Position numbers and translations under genes: made by a program | Assembly (NCBI RefSeq): GCF_008806595.1 | Contig: NZ_VZRB01000019.1 | Location: 101,448-165,447 of the forward strand | Length of the DNA: 64,000 nucleotides | Direction of reading: 5' to 3' | Source: Streptomyces luteolifulvus | GTDB lineage: Bacteria; Actinomycetota; Actinomycetes; Streptomycetales; Streptomycetaceae | The notes under the pieces: model-generated | Told to the model about the DNA's origin: nothing | Seen by the model: the letters and a program-made list of their open reading frames with translations, nothing else | The model's database searches: none | In this document: positions 18,655 to 27,270 of the stretch, piece by piece | Numbering within the stretch: the stretch's first letter is position 1 | Layout: every line of letters starts with the position of its first letter

Positions 18655-19235
18655 GCCACCGGGTCGCGGCGACCGCGGCGGTGACCCGGTCCTTGCCGGC
18701 GGCCACCGCGTCGTAGCGGGCGAGCTCCGCGTCGGCGCGGTCAGCCGTTCGCCGACGTCCGCCCGCAGGTCCGCGGCGCGCGCCGCGAGCCCGGTCAGGA
18801 ACGCGATCACCGCGTCCTCGGTCAACGTGAGATCCAGGCCATGCGGATCGAATGCGGTGATCGGCTGCAGGGCGCCGACGTCGTGCAGCAGCCCGGACAG
18901 GGTCGTGCGGTGCGTCTTCGCGATCGCCTCCATCCCGGAGAGGCGGACGTCGAACGTGGCGCGGCGGTTGGCCACGATTCCCCGCAGCTGCTGTGGCGTG
19001 CGCGGCCGTGGGCTGGTCGGCGTGGTGGTCAGCAGCCGCTCGGCCTGCTGCAGCAGGCCGAACCTGGCCCTCGGCAGGAGTACCGCGGGCAGCGCGTCGT
19101 CGGCCCTGATCTTTGCGTCCGCCGCGGCCGGCGTGACCGTCATGCGGTCGGCCACCGCGTCCACGGCCGCGAGCACTTCACGGAACTGGTCGTGCCGCCA
19201 CTGCGCCAATTCGCCGGCAAGGGCATCGACCCGAC
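18655..19235 (-). pseudogene. Internal fragment of an unrecognised large protein
   Basis: Minus-strand coding sequence with no start: VDALAGELAQWRHDQFREVL, PAVLLPRARFGLLQQAERLL, ANRRATFDVRLSGMEAIAKT, TLSGLLHDVGALQPITAFDP, then a frameshift near 18750 into AVAAGKDRVTAAVAATRWPA. The pattern is that of a long helical protein, but I do not recognise it. It is cut at both ends, abutting the truncated regulator and the tRNA-like element. Confidence 0.45.
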
Positions 19236-19352
19236 GGCATCACCGACTCCAGCCACCCCCTACAGCGAGGCCGGCGAGGTCCGGCCCCTGACGGACCCCG
19301 GCCATGCGAGTGCGGGACGGGGGCCACCGGCCCCGGACACCGGGCGCTCCTG

Positions 19353-19381
19353 CGTAATGCAGCACGGTGTGGTGCATTACG
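19353..19381. repeat. Inverted repeat downstream of the tRNA-like element
   Basis: CGTAATGCA at 19353-19361 pairs with TGCATTACG at 19373-19381, and the inner CAC/GTG can also pair around a GGT loop. On the minus strand it lies about 20 bases after the tRNA-like 3' end, where a processing or termination hairpin would be. No T-run follows. Confidence 0.55.
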
Positions 19382-19399
19382 AGCTGAAGGTGCGGCTGC

Positions 19400-19519
19400 G
19401 GACGCCGACGGGATTCGAACCCGCGGACGAGGACGAGCAAGGCCCGCCCGCGCCTCATCAGTCGTCGCGCGAAGGGCCTTCCGCGCGACGATCGCAATGG
19501 GCCGCTCTGCCACGGCGCC
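19400..19519 (-). ncRNA. tRNA-like element, aberrant (about 120 nt)
   Basis: Read on the minus strand: acceptor GGCGCCG pairs with CGGCGTC (one G-U); D-arm-like GCA...TGC; and a canonical T arm GCGGG-TTCGAAT-CCCGT. Where an anticodon arm should be there is a 10-bp stem (TCGTCGCGCG / CGCGCGACGA) with a 10-base loop, followed by a variable region of nearly 40 bases. The total is too long for a standard class I or II tRNA, and no sensible anticodon loop is placed. It may be a tRNA remnant, an element-borne tRNA-like RNA or a tRNA disrupted by insertion. Not called as a functional tRNA. Confidence 0.5.
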
Positions 19520-19568
19520 GCAGCCTGCCAGGACCACGCGATCCCGGTCCCCCGACCCTAGTGCCGCA

Positions 19569-20700
19569 TCAGGCAACGTTCGCTCTGTTCACGATCTCGC
19601 GAAGGCGTTTGTCAGCGGCGTACTTGTTCCGCCAGATGATGTAGCGGCGGATCATGCTGCCCTGTTCCTTGTGGCTGGCGTGGTCGGTGCCGTCGAGGAC
19701 GAAGTAGCGCAGGCGGTGAACTGGGCCTCGATGCGGTTCAGCCACGAACTGTTGGTGGGTGTGTGGGCGAACTCGACGTTGTTGGCTGCCGCCCAGTCGC
19801 CGACCCGGGTGTCCCTCGTGGTGGTCATGTGCGGGGAGAAGTTGTCGAGCACGATCGCGATCCGGATTCTGGGTGGGTACAGGCTGCGCAGGTAGCGGCA
19901 GAACTCGAGGAACCTCGTCCGGTTCTTCTTCGGCTTGATGTGCCCGTAGAGCTTGTCCTTGCCCAGGTCGTAGGCGACGAGCAGGGCCTGACGCAGTGCG
20001 GGCGGGTGTAGGTCGCCGGGCGGCGGTGCCTCGGCTCGCGGTCGGGATCCTTGTGTCGTCCGCCGCGCTCCGCCCACTGCCGGCCCGGGCGGGGCTGTAG
20101 GTTGAGCGGCCCGAACTCGTCCATGCACAAGACGACTTCGGGCTCGACTTCCTCGGGTATGACCTCGCCGTCAGCGATCGCGTAGAGATGCTCGATGCGG
20201 GCGTTCTTGGCCGCGTAGTCCGGGTCGCGTGAGGTCTTCCAGGTCTTTATGCGTTGAAACGAGACGCCCTCCTCGCGGAGCAGGACCCGAAAGCCCTCGT
20301 GGCTGATGTCGTCGACCACCCCCTCGGCGACCAGGAAGTCGGCCAGCTTGGCCAGGCTCCAGGTCGAGAACGGCAGGCCGTGCTCGGCCGACCTAGACTT
20401 GGCGATCTTCTTGATTTCCCGGCGTTCTGGGAGGGTGAACGTCCTTGGCCGGCCGCCCTTGTACTTGGGGTAGAGCGAGTCGAAGCCGTCGGCGTTGAAG
20501 TTGTGGATCACGTCCCGGATCCGGTCCGCACTGGTGAACTTCACCTCGGCGATCTACGCCACGGGCATGCCCTGCGCGGATAACACCACCATCTGGGCCC
20601 GCCGCCAGGTCACCACCGAACCGGTGCCCCTGCGGATGATCCGCAGCAACCGCCTGCCCTCGTCGTCATCAATCTCCCGGACCCGCAGACGTTCAGCCAC
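19569..20700 (-). pseudogene. IS630-type transposase, nonsense and frameshift mutated
   Basis: From GTG 20700 the frame reads VAERLRVREIDDDEGRRLLR and TWRRAQMVVLSAQGMPVA, then hits an in-frame TAG at 20556-20554. It continues as VKFTSADRIRDVIHNFNADG, GGRPRTFTLPERREIKKIAK and EPEVVLCMDEFGPLNLQPRP. A frameshift near 20030 leads to ALLVAYDLGKDKLYGHIKPK, RIRIAIVLDNFSPHMTTTRD (DDE core) and FAHTPTNSSWLNRIEAQFTA. A second shift then gives YFVLDGTDHASHKEQGSMIR up to the stop at 19571-19569. The element is nearly complete but dead: one nonsense codon and two frameshifts. Confidence 0.9.
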
Positions 20701-20794
20701 CTGATCATTCTGGCCGTCCGGCGCCCCCCGCGCGGCGACAGCCTTCCCCCCAACGCGCGGGCGCGGCGGATAGCAACTCCAGGACCATCTGCGA

Positions 20795-21230
20795 GCCGGT
20801 CCCAGTCATCCTCGTCCTCGACAACGTGACCGACGCGGCCCCCGTCGTTTCCCTGCCGCCCGCGGCACCGGGCAGCACAGCGATTCATCACCAGCCGCCC
20901 GGCTCTGCCCTCGTCCAGGGCGCGGAACGGGTGAAGGTCGAACCGCTGCCCGACACGCAGCCGCTGCGACTGTTCGAACGCATCATCGACGCCGAGCGCG
21001 ACGCCGCGGACACCCTCGTAAGAGGGCCACTGAGCGAGCACGCCGGACTTGCTCGCCGACGAAAGGCGGCGCATCTCGCAGCCGGAGCGCCAACTGGCCG
21101 GCGAGGACATCGGAGTACGCAGCAGCTTCGGGATCAGCTACCCGGCACCGCGCAAGGACACCCGCCGGCCGTTCCGGTACCTCGGCCCGCTCGCCGGAGC
21201 CGACTTCGTGCCCGAACTGGCCGCGCTGCG
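20795..21230 (+). pseudogene. NB-ARC (AfsR/SARP-type) ATPase fragment
   Basis: Walker-B-like VPVILVLDNVTDAAPVVSLP, then LRLFERIIDAERDAADTLV in one frame. A shifted frame continues LADERRRISQPERQLAGEDI, GVRSSFGISYPAPRKDTRRP and FRYLGPLAGADFVPELAAL. These are the ATPase and winged-helix portions of the NB-ARC domain in Streptomyces AfsR-like regulators and TPR-NB-ARC proteins. No start or Walker A, at least one frameshift, and a shortened linker. Confidence 0.6.
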
Positions 21231-21640
21231 CCGGCATAGGAGAGCCCGAGTGGGTACGGCGCATCGCCATCGTCGTCAACGTGGGCATCGGCACCGGCCT
21301 GACCTGCACCTCGCCCACGCACGCCGCCCTGGACGTGGACTGCATCGGCCGCGTGGACTTCAGGCCGCCCGCCGACCCCAACATCAAGGCCAGGGCCATC
21401 GCCGGGCTGTACCGGCACACCGGGATCCGTGGGGAATCTCCGTGCCGTCGGCCAGGGCCGGGCCGACGGCCCCGACGGACTCGCCCGCGCCTGCGGAGTC
21501 AGCGTCCAATAGCCACACCCCACCCCCACACCCGAAGAACCCGCTCCGCCGACGCCCCTGTTCGTGATCCTCAGCCGACAGCAGATTCCTCCTGCGGATG
21601 TGTCCGTCTGGGCCCGGCGATCATGTCTCGGTCGCTAGAG
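21231..21640. other. Decayed DNA between the NB-ARC and caspase-like fragments
   Basis: One plus-strand frame reads AEWVRRIAIVVNVGIGTGLT and HAALDVDCIGRVDFRPPADP, which has protein-like composition but matches no family I know. Nothing else was seen. Confidence 0.35.
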
Positions 21641-21647
21641 TTCAGCC

Positions 21648-22340
21648 ATGACAGGCCGAGCGACTCCCTCCGACAGCCTGTCCAGCGTGCGTGCGGTTCT
21701 GGTGGGGGTTTCGAACTATCCGAGCATTCCCGCCTCGGACTGTGCGAGCGTTCGCGTCTCTGACGACATTGACGCCCTGCACTCCGCGCTCGGTTCGGCG
21801 CGAGCAGGCGAACTGCTGGTGGTCTACTACGCCGGCCACGGCCTGACAGTTGAGGAAGAGCACGAACGCCTGCCGGCGAACGTCCAAGCGATGGGCCAGT
21901 TGAGCACAACACAGCTCCTGAGCATGGCTCTGGGGCTTCAGGGCGCGAAATCCGCCCTCGACGACGCCCAAGCACATTGGCCCGCCGCTGACCTGACGCG
22001 CCGGCTGCTCTGTTCCTCGGAAGAAGAAACTCGGCTGCCGTCGATCACTACGTCGCTCACGGGTCCAACGGCCGTTGCGCAGCCTGGCCCGCTCCCCACC
22101 GGGGAGGTATTGGCCCACACTGCCGAGATCGTTCAACTCCTCTGGCTGGCCACGGTAGATCTCCTGGCTGAGAGCCTTGGATCTCACCGTTACGAGTTCG
22201 ACTCTCACGCACCACCCCACGCATCAACCGCGTGCGGCGTGATCAAACTCGCTGCCCCCGCAATTCCCAGGGCACCTGGACAACCGGCCCCTCCGCGGGG
22301 CTCATCCGGTCCATTCAGCTCAATCGCGCCAGCAGCCTGA
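21648..22340 (+). CDS. Caspase-like (peptidase C14) protein, probably degenerate
   Basis: 230 aa from ATG 21648. Residues 14-24 (VRAVLVGVSNY) match the first strand of caspase-family peptidases, and residues 53-64 (GELLVVYYAGHG) match the strand carrying the catalytic His. The two blocks are about 25 residues closer than usual, which indicates an internal deletion. The catalytic Cys strand is not recognisable, and the sequence after residue 70 lacks family features. In Streptomyces, caspase-like genes often belong to conflict or immune modules with NB-ARC or TPR partners, and an NB-ARC scrap lies just upstream. Probably a non-functional remnant with an accidental open tail. Confidence 0.45.
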   Translation: MTGRATPSDSLSSVRAVLVGVSNYPSIPASDCASVRVSDDIDALHSALGSARAGELLVVYYAGHGLTVEEEHERLPANVQAMGQLSTTQLLSMALGLQGAKSALDDAQAHWPAADLTRRLLCSSEEETRLPSITTSLTGPTAVAQPGPLPTGEVLAHTAEIVQLLWLATVDLLAESLGSHRYEFDSHAPPHASTACGVIKLAAPAIPRAPGQPAPPRGSSGPFSSIAPAA

Positions 22341-22391
22341 CCTCTTCCGGCGGGCCCTGAGGCGCGCCATAAACAGGACGAGGTTCTTCAG

Positions 22392-22619
22392 GTGGTCAGG
22401 TTCGATCTTCAGGCAGGTGCGATCGAGCTGTCGGGACGCGTGCCGCTGCCGCTGCTTTTGGCGGTTGTGCTGCTCGTGAGCGTTCCGCTGGCGATCGGGT
22501 GGATCTGGGTAGCCCGGCAGCTCCGCGCCAAGGCCCGGACGCTGCTGGATGGGCTGCGCATCCGGGTGTGGCAATGGCTGCTGCGCCACCCGACAGACCG
22601 GGATGATCGGCCCTGCTGA
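22392..22619 (+). CDS. Small single-pass membrane protein, unknown
   Basis: 75 aa from GTG 22392, preceded by AGGACGAGG about eight bases upstream. It has a short amphipathic start (VRFDLQAGAIELSGRV), one strong membrane helix (LPLLLAVVLLVSVPLAIGWI) and a basic cytoplasmic tail (RQLRAKARTLLDGLRIRVWQ). It lies just downstream of the caspase-like remnant. No family recognised; the pattern is convincing for a real small membrane protein. Confidence 0.5.
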   Translation: MVRFDLQAGAIELSGRVPLPLLLAVVLLVSVPLAIGWIWVARQLRAKARTLLDGLRIRVWQWLLRHPTDRDDRPC

Positions 22620-23241
22620 CAATCAATGCCCGCCGGGGCCGCCGGACAGGCGGTCCAGTGGGCGCAGCGGACGTGCAGGAGGTCAGCCAGTCGAGCAGGT
22701 CCTCGTGGCTGCGGCGACAGGCGGCGAGGACGCGGCGCAAGACATCTGGCAGCCAGGCTCGAGGCCGCCCCAGACGATAATGGCGCCGGCTTCAAGGATG
22801 CAGCTGCCGGAGTTGTTCGCCCCCATGGAGGGGGCAGCCGGGCTGCCCGTAAGCGTCAGCGGTGTGGCCGGGATACTCACGGACGACGCGTAAGCCTTCC
22901 AGCCCCGGCCCGCACCGCCGGCGGGAGTCAGATTCGGCGCCGGCCAGACAAGAGCCGGCCCTGACCGTTTCACATGGGGTCCCGCAGCGATCACAGGGGG
23001 GCCGTCACGGCGCGTCATGCCAGCAGGGGCCTGTCTCCGCGACATGTCCCGTACTTCGTTCAGCCGCTGCTCCTACCCACGGAACCCTCACTTCGTCGAG
23101 TGCGGCACCGGTCAGGCCGGGCAGGTCTGCCGCAACGCGGCGCGGAGCGCTTCGCTTGATGTGCGAAAGCCCGGGCTGGCGACACACATTCAACGTCTCG
23201 CCGTGCATGCGCTCTCGGTGAAGGCTCCGTACGGTGACCGG
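22620..23241. other. Intergenic DNA without a recognisable gene
   Basis: About 600 bases with weak coding bias and no recognisable family on either strand. The last 100 bases should contain the promoter of the following DUF4760-type gene. Confidence 0.35.
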
Positions 23242-23784
23242 ATGGACAGTTCTGTCGTCTTCAACGTGGTAACCACCGCCATCGCCGTCGTGGCAGTGGT
23301 GACCTCCATCGTGTTCAGCGTGCGGCAGGCCCGTATCGCCCGGCATGCCAACCACATATCGGTGATGGTCGACCTGCTCGCGGAGTTCCGGTCCGCCCAG
23401 TTTCACGAACAGCACGACTACGTGTGCACGCGTCTGGGGGCGGAGCACGACCCGGAGGCCGGAGTGCGCGGGCTGCCGGGTGAGGCCAAGGCGGCCTTCT
23501 ACAACATCGTTTACTACTACCAGTCCTTCGCCAACCTCGCAGTCTTCGGGCTGCTCGACGAAACCCTGATGGTCACGGTCCTGCGGACCCGGATCACCTC
23601 CGTCTGGCAGGCCGTCCGGCCATTCGTGGAGCGGGAGCGGGAGTTGCGGGGCGAGGGCGGCGGAACGTATCTGTCGATCTTCGAGGAACTGGCCCGGCTT
23701 GCGGCGGAGCTGCCGCCGGAACATGTCCGGGACCAAATGGCCGAGACGCGGCGCCGCCTTACCCGCCTGAGAATGATGCGCTGA
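23242..23784 (+). CDS. DUF4760-type membrane-anchored protein
   Basis: 180 aa from ATG 23242 (MDSSVVFNVVTTAIAVVAVV). One N-terminal membrane helix (residues 5-27), then SVRQARIARHANHISVMVDL and LLAEFRSAQFHEQHDYV, then the conserved block FYNIVYYYQSFANLAVFGLL and MVTVLRTRITSVWQAVRPFV. This architecture matches the DUF4760 family, of unknown function. An upstream extension in the same frame lacks a good start. Intact and apparently single-gene. Confidence 0.65.
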   Translation: MDSSVVFNVVTTAIAVVAVVTSIVFSVRQARIARHANHISVMVDLLAEFRSAQFHEQHDYVCTRLGAEHDPEAGVRGLPGEAKAAFYNIVYYYQSFANLAVFGLLDETLMVTVLRTRITSVWQAVRPFVERERELRGEGGGTYLSIFEELARLAAELPPEHVRDQMAETRRRLTRLRMMR

Positions 23785-23934
23785 AGCGCCAAGGCTTGAT
23801 TCTGTCGGGGATCTTGGAGTTTCCCGATACGACGGCGTGATCAACGGGCATGCCCGGGCCTGTTCCGCAGGCCGATGCAGTAGTTGAAGTGTCTGTAGTC
23901 GCTTCGTCCCCGTTCCGGTGATCAAGTCCCTTCT

Positions 23935-24545
23935 CTGACCGCGCGGAGCGCGCGGGCGAGCAACCCGGACGGTACGACAGCAACATGGGTGCCGGACCGG
24001 CTGAACGACCCGTGCCACGACGAGGACTTGGCCGGCTGGTACCCGCACAACGGCCGTCCCGGTCTCTCGCCCGCCCAGCCCGGCCCAAGACCAGGATCCT
24101 CGCCGCCGGCGAGGACGCCTGCCGGCTGCTGGAGCGCCTCCACCGGCACGCACCGGGCTACCGGCCCGGCCCTCGGACCGAGGCCCCGCCGCAGATCGTC
24201 ATGGAGAACTACCACCGCGACGCGGCAGGCCGCCTGCGCTGGCGCACCGCCGACGACGGCGGACTGCCGCCCTCCTCCTCGACGATCGTCTCCCCCTACG
24301 ACACCACGGCGCGCTACGTCCGTCCCGGGCACATCATCCGCTGGAAGGGCGTCGCCGCACATGTCACCGAGACGTGTGCCTCCGGCAGCGCCCACGTGAT
24401 CACGGACGTGGCCACCACCTCGGCCGCCACGAACGACACCCAAGCCCTGGCCCGGTATCCACACCCGCCTGGCCCGTCGCGGGCTGGTGCCCGCCGAGCA
24501 GCTGGTCGAAGGCGTCAACACCCGCGAACACCAGGCGATAGGATC
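23935..24545 (+). pseudogene. IS1182-type transposase, second remnant
   Basis: The N-terminal signature VPDRLNDPCHDEDLAGWYPH plus NGRPGLSPAQ is in one frame. After a deletion another frame reads EDACRLLERLHRHAP, ENYHRDAAGRLRWRTADD, STIVSPYDTTARY and AHVTETCASGSAHVITDVAT, then a shift to TRLARRGLVPAEQLVEGV. The catalytic C-terminus is missing. The next gene starts immediately after, so the scar may supply its 5' region. Confidence 0.65.
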
Positions 24546-24550
24546 CGGGC

Positions 24551-25330
24551 ATGGCTGATCGTCGTTTCGAGCTGATCTGTGAGGTCGAGCCGCCCACTCG
24601 CCCCGATCTGACCCGGGTGCGTCACCAGATCGGCGTGTTGAGCCCGATCGCCGACTCGTTCCTGATCCCCGACAATCACATCGGCCGGGCGACCGTGTCG
24701 AGCGTCGCGGTGGCTCACGAGGTGCAGGCCATGGGCGCACGTTCCATCGCCTGTCTGAACTCGCGGGATCGCAACTTGTTGGGTTTTCAGCGCGACTTAC
24801 TGACGGCCGCCGCCTATGGGGTGGAGCGGTTCCTGTTCGTCCATGGCGACAAGCCCAGCGCGGGAGGCCGAACCAGCGAGCTGACCGTCCGCGCGATGAT
24901 CGAACAGGCGCGTGCAGCAGAGGAAGATCCGGCATTCGGTGGCTGCGGCCCTTTCCGGGCCGGAGTCACATCCGGGCTGCGTCCGCTCCCGGGGTGGAAA
25001 AGCGCCGCAGACTTCGTCTTCGTCCAGGTCAGCTACTCGTTGGAGAGTCTGCTGCGCTGGCGTGACAGTGTCTCGCTCAGCGTGCCGGTGTATGCAGGGG
25101 TGATGGTGCTGGCCAGCGCTGGCATGGCCCGCAACCTCGCAGCCAAGATCCCCGACATCGACATCCCCGAGCAGTTGGTCATTGACGTTCAACGCGACCG
25201 CGACGCCGGCGTCGCAGCAGCATGCGAGCAGGTCCTGGCCATCCGTGACAGCGGCGCGTTCGACGGCGTTCATCTGGTGCCGGTCAGCCGGTATCGGCAG
25301 GTCGCCGCGCTGCTGGAACGAGAGCTGTGA
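24551..25330 (+). CDS. Methylenetetrahydrofolate reductase family protein
   Basis: 259 aa. It resembles MetF-type flavoenzymes (TIM barrel, FAD) that reduce 5,10-methylene-THF to 5-methyl-THF: FELICEVEPPTRPDLTRVRH at the N-terminus (the position of the family's catalytic Glu), VAHEVQAMGARSIACLNSRD, VERFLFVHGDKPSAGGR (the substrate/FAD region GD), and DFVFVQVSYSLESLLRWRD. It is about 30 residues shorter than canonical MetF and stands alone, so the substrate could differ. ATG start at 24551, six bases after the IS remnant, with a weak ribosome site (GGATCC). Confidence 0.7.
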   Translation: MADRRFELICEVEPPTRPDLTRVRHQIGVLSPIADSFLIPDNHIGRATVSSVAVAHEVQAMGARSIACLNSRDRNLLGFQRDLLTAAAYGVERFLFVHGDKPSAGGRTSELTVRAMIEQARAAEEDPAFGGCGPFRAGVTSGLRPLPGWKSAADFVFVQVSYSLESLLRWRDSVSLSVPVYAGVMVLASAGMARNLAAKIPDIDIPEQLVIDVQRDRDAGVAAACEQVLAIRDSGAFDGVHLVPVSRYRQVAALLEREL

Positions 25331-25367
25331 ACGCAGATTGAGTCTCTGAGAAGAGAGATCAAGCGGC

Positions 25368-25414
25368 GCCGGGGACCGGACGCCGAGCACCGTTCTCCCT
25401 GTATGGTCCCCGGC
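25368..25414. terminator. Stem-loop after the MetF-like gene
   Basis: GCCGGGGACC at 25368-25377 pairs with GGTCCCCGGC at 25405-25414, a perfect 10-bp stem with a 27-base loop and no T-run. It is placed between two converging units and could serve both. Confidence 0.5.
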
Positions 25415-25419
25415 TCTGA

Positions 25420-25566
25420 TCAGGTCGCGGCGGCCTGTTCGGCCGTGGCCCGGCTTTGAGCAAGACGGCAGGAGCCGGTGCCGGTCTCGATGATGGCGCC
25501 GTTGAAGGGCAGCCGGTCGACCTTGGCCGTGCAGAGCCGGGGCTCGGTGAACGTCCTGGTCCAGTG
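25420..25566 (-). pseudogene. IstB-type ATPase, C-terminal end
   Basis: About 48 residues on the minus strand: WTRTFTEPRLCTAKVDRLPF then NGAIIETGTGSCRLAQSRAT and a stop at 25420. This is the C-terminal end of IstB-like helper ATPases of IS21 elements. The frame is cut at its 5' side exactly where a group II intron-like sequence begins, so the intron probably inserted antisense into this gene. Confidence 0.55.
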
Positions 25567-26690
25567 TGCGCCGTGAGGCGCTTCGTTGTATCCCCGACGC
25601 AGTCGGGGAATGAACTTGGAGGGAGGTTCTTCGGTCGCCGGGCTTACCTGAGCGCGAAAGCGTGAGGGGACAACAGCATGCTCGGGAAGTGGTGTCCGTC
25701 TGGAGGCGTCCAGGGCGGGTGCCGCGAGACCCGCGCGATATGGCCAAGGCTTGATTGATTGAAGCCCAATTCCCAGCGGTGCGAAAGACACCCGTCGAAA
25801 CGGCGCCTGAAATTCGACGTCACGCCATGTCTCGGTCGCGGTTGGAGGCCGGGGCAACCTCCATGGCGTAGAGCGCCTCCCAGCGAGGGCGGCCAAGGGA
25901 ATGAGTGGGCGGCCTACGTCGCGCTCGATACGTACAACGAAGACGTACCACGGGATCACCTACGGGGCGCGAGCCCTATGGCGACGGAGTGCCCGTAGTA
26001 GTCGCAGGCGTGACGACCTGCCAGGGAGGCCGGGAAAGCCGGTCACAGGGCGAAGGGGCACAGGTGATTGAGGCGTCCGGCGATGGGAGGTATGCGTAAT
26101 GCAGAACGCCGCAACGGTGCTGGACGTCCTCCGGGAACGCGGCGGGCGAGGTCTGCCGCTGGAAAGGCTGTATCGGCAGTTGTTCAACCCGCAGTTGTTC
26201 CTCATGGCTTACGGGCGCATCTACGCCAACAAAGGTGCGATGACGCCTGGGGCCACCGGGGAGACCGTGGATGGTATGTCCCTGGAGAAAATCGACGCGA
26301 TCATCGGCCGATTACGCGCCGAGACGTACCGGTGGACTCCACGGCGGCTGACCTATATCCCGAAGAAGAACGGGAGGAAACGTCCGCTCGGACTGCCTAC
26401 CTGGTCGGACAAGCTGGTCGCCGAGGTGGTCCGTCTCCTGCTGGAGGCGCACTACGCCGTCCAGTTCTCCCGCCACTCCCACGGATTCCGTCCCGGCCGG
26501 GGCTGTCACACCGCGCGCTCAATGAGGTGGTGGAAGTCTGGAAAGGAACACACTGGTTCGTCGAAGGAGACATCTCCGACTGCTTCGGCGGTCTGGATCA
26601 CGAGGTGATGCTCGCGATCCTGGGAGAGAAGATCCACGACGGGCGATTTCTGCGGAGAAGTTGCCTCGCGGCGAGAGCAGGCCCGCGTCA
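25566..26690 (+). mobile_element. Group II intron, 3'-truncated
   Basis: The sequence starts with GTGCGCCG at 25566, matching the conserved 5' end of bacterial group II introns. About 530 bases of structured, poorly coding RNA-like sequence follow (stem CCCCGAC/GTCGGGG near 25590-25606, several GNRA-type loops), and then the intron-encoded reverse transcriptase. The catalytic domain V and the 3' end are missing because the element ends abruptly near 26690. It lies antisense to the istB remnant. Confidence 0.65.
26099..26665 (+). pseudogene. ltrA: Group II intron reverse transcriptase, N-terminal part, frameshifted
   Basis: Behind GGGAGG, ATG 26099 opens MQNAATVLDVLRERGGRGLP, LERLYRQLFNPQLFLMAYGR, then GATGETVDGMSLEKIDAII, YIPKKNGRKRPLGLPTWSDK and GFRPGRGCHTA, the RT0-RT2 blocks of LtrA-type maturases. 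A frameshift near 26510 moves the rest (NEVVEVWKGTHWFVEGDISD, CFGGLDHEVMLAILGEKIHD) to another frame. The YADD catalytic block, the maturase domain and the endonuclease domain are absent. Confidence 0.85.
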
Positions 26691-26712
26691 TGACGGGTAG
26701 TACGTTCGTGAC

Positions 26713-27060
26713 ATGGTGCGCGGGGATCGTGTCGACGGTATCGAGTACGCCCGGCAGGTCAACGCTGCCGCGGATCTTCTCGCGATGGAGGTTCCTGTCG
26801 CCGAGGCGGCCCGTGTGCCGGCCGTACGTTATGGGGTGTCGGTCCGTCAGGCACACCGGTATGTGGAGCAGGCCGTGGCGCAAGGCCGAGTCGCCGTCCC
26901 CGAGGCGAACGTGGTCTTCACCGTAAAGCTGCCCGGGTCGCTGGCCGAGCAGGTCCGAGCGCATGCCCGTGCGAGCGGGGCAACGGTCTCCTCGGTGGTG
27001 GCCCAGGCACTGGCCGACTACCTCCGCGACGAGGCCGGCCGATGGCAGCCACCACCGTGA
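26713..27060 (+). CDS. Small DNA-binding protein (HTH plus ribbon-helix-helix pattern)
   Basis: 115 aa. The N-terminal half (YARQVNAAADLLAMEVPVAE, YGVSVRQAHRYVEQAVAQGR) looks like a helix-turn-helix. The C-terminal half (VVFTVKLPGSLAEQVRAHAR, ASGATVSSVVAQALADYLRD) matches a CopG/Arc-type ribbon-helix-helix: strand with alternating hydrophobics, then two helices. Such proteins are common single genes on Streptomyces mobile DNA (recollection). It sits just after the truncated intron and is followed by a strong terminator hairpin. Target unknown. Confidence 0.6.
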   Translation: MVRGDRVDGIEYARQVNAAADLLAMEVPVAEAARVPAVRYGVSVRQAHRYVEQAVAQGRVAVPEANVVFTVKLPGSLAEQVRAHARASGATVSSVVAQALADYLRDEAGRWQPPP

Positions 27061-27140
27061 ACCGGCCGGTCGTAGAGCTGAAATGGGCCTTCTCCCGGCA
27101 CGCCGCCTCCTTCACCAGACAGCCCGCCAGGCGCATACAG

Positions 27141-27163
27141 AAAGGGCCCGGAAAGGGCCCTTT
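27141..27163 (+). terminator. Intrinsic-type terminator
   Basis: AAAGGGCCC (27141-27149) and GGGCCCTTT (27155-27163) form a perfect 9-bp stem with a 5-base loop, followed by CCTCGTTTT. It lies 80 bases after the HTH/RHH gene. Confidence 0.8.
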
Positions 27164-27270
27164 CCTCGTTTTGGCTTCGGGCCGCACGGGCCGGCGGTGC
27201 GTGTCTGTCAGTGAGCGAGGGGTCAGCGAAGATTGATCCATTGCCAAACGAAGTGTGACCGATGCAGGCG

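Noticed and set aside
19400..19519. Calling this a functional serine, leucine or selenocysteine tRNA
   Set aside because: The length is about 120 nt, no anticodon loop can be placed with a paired stem, and the acceptor/T pairing needs G-U pairs; kept as a tRNA-like element only.
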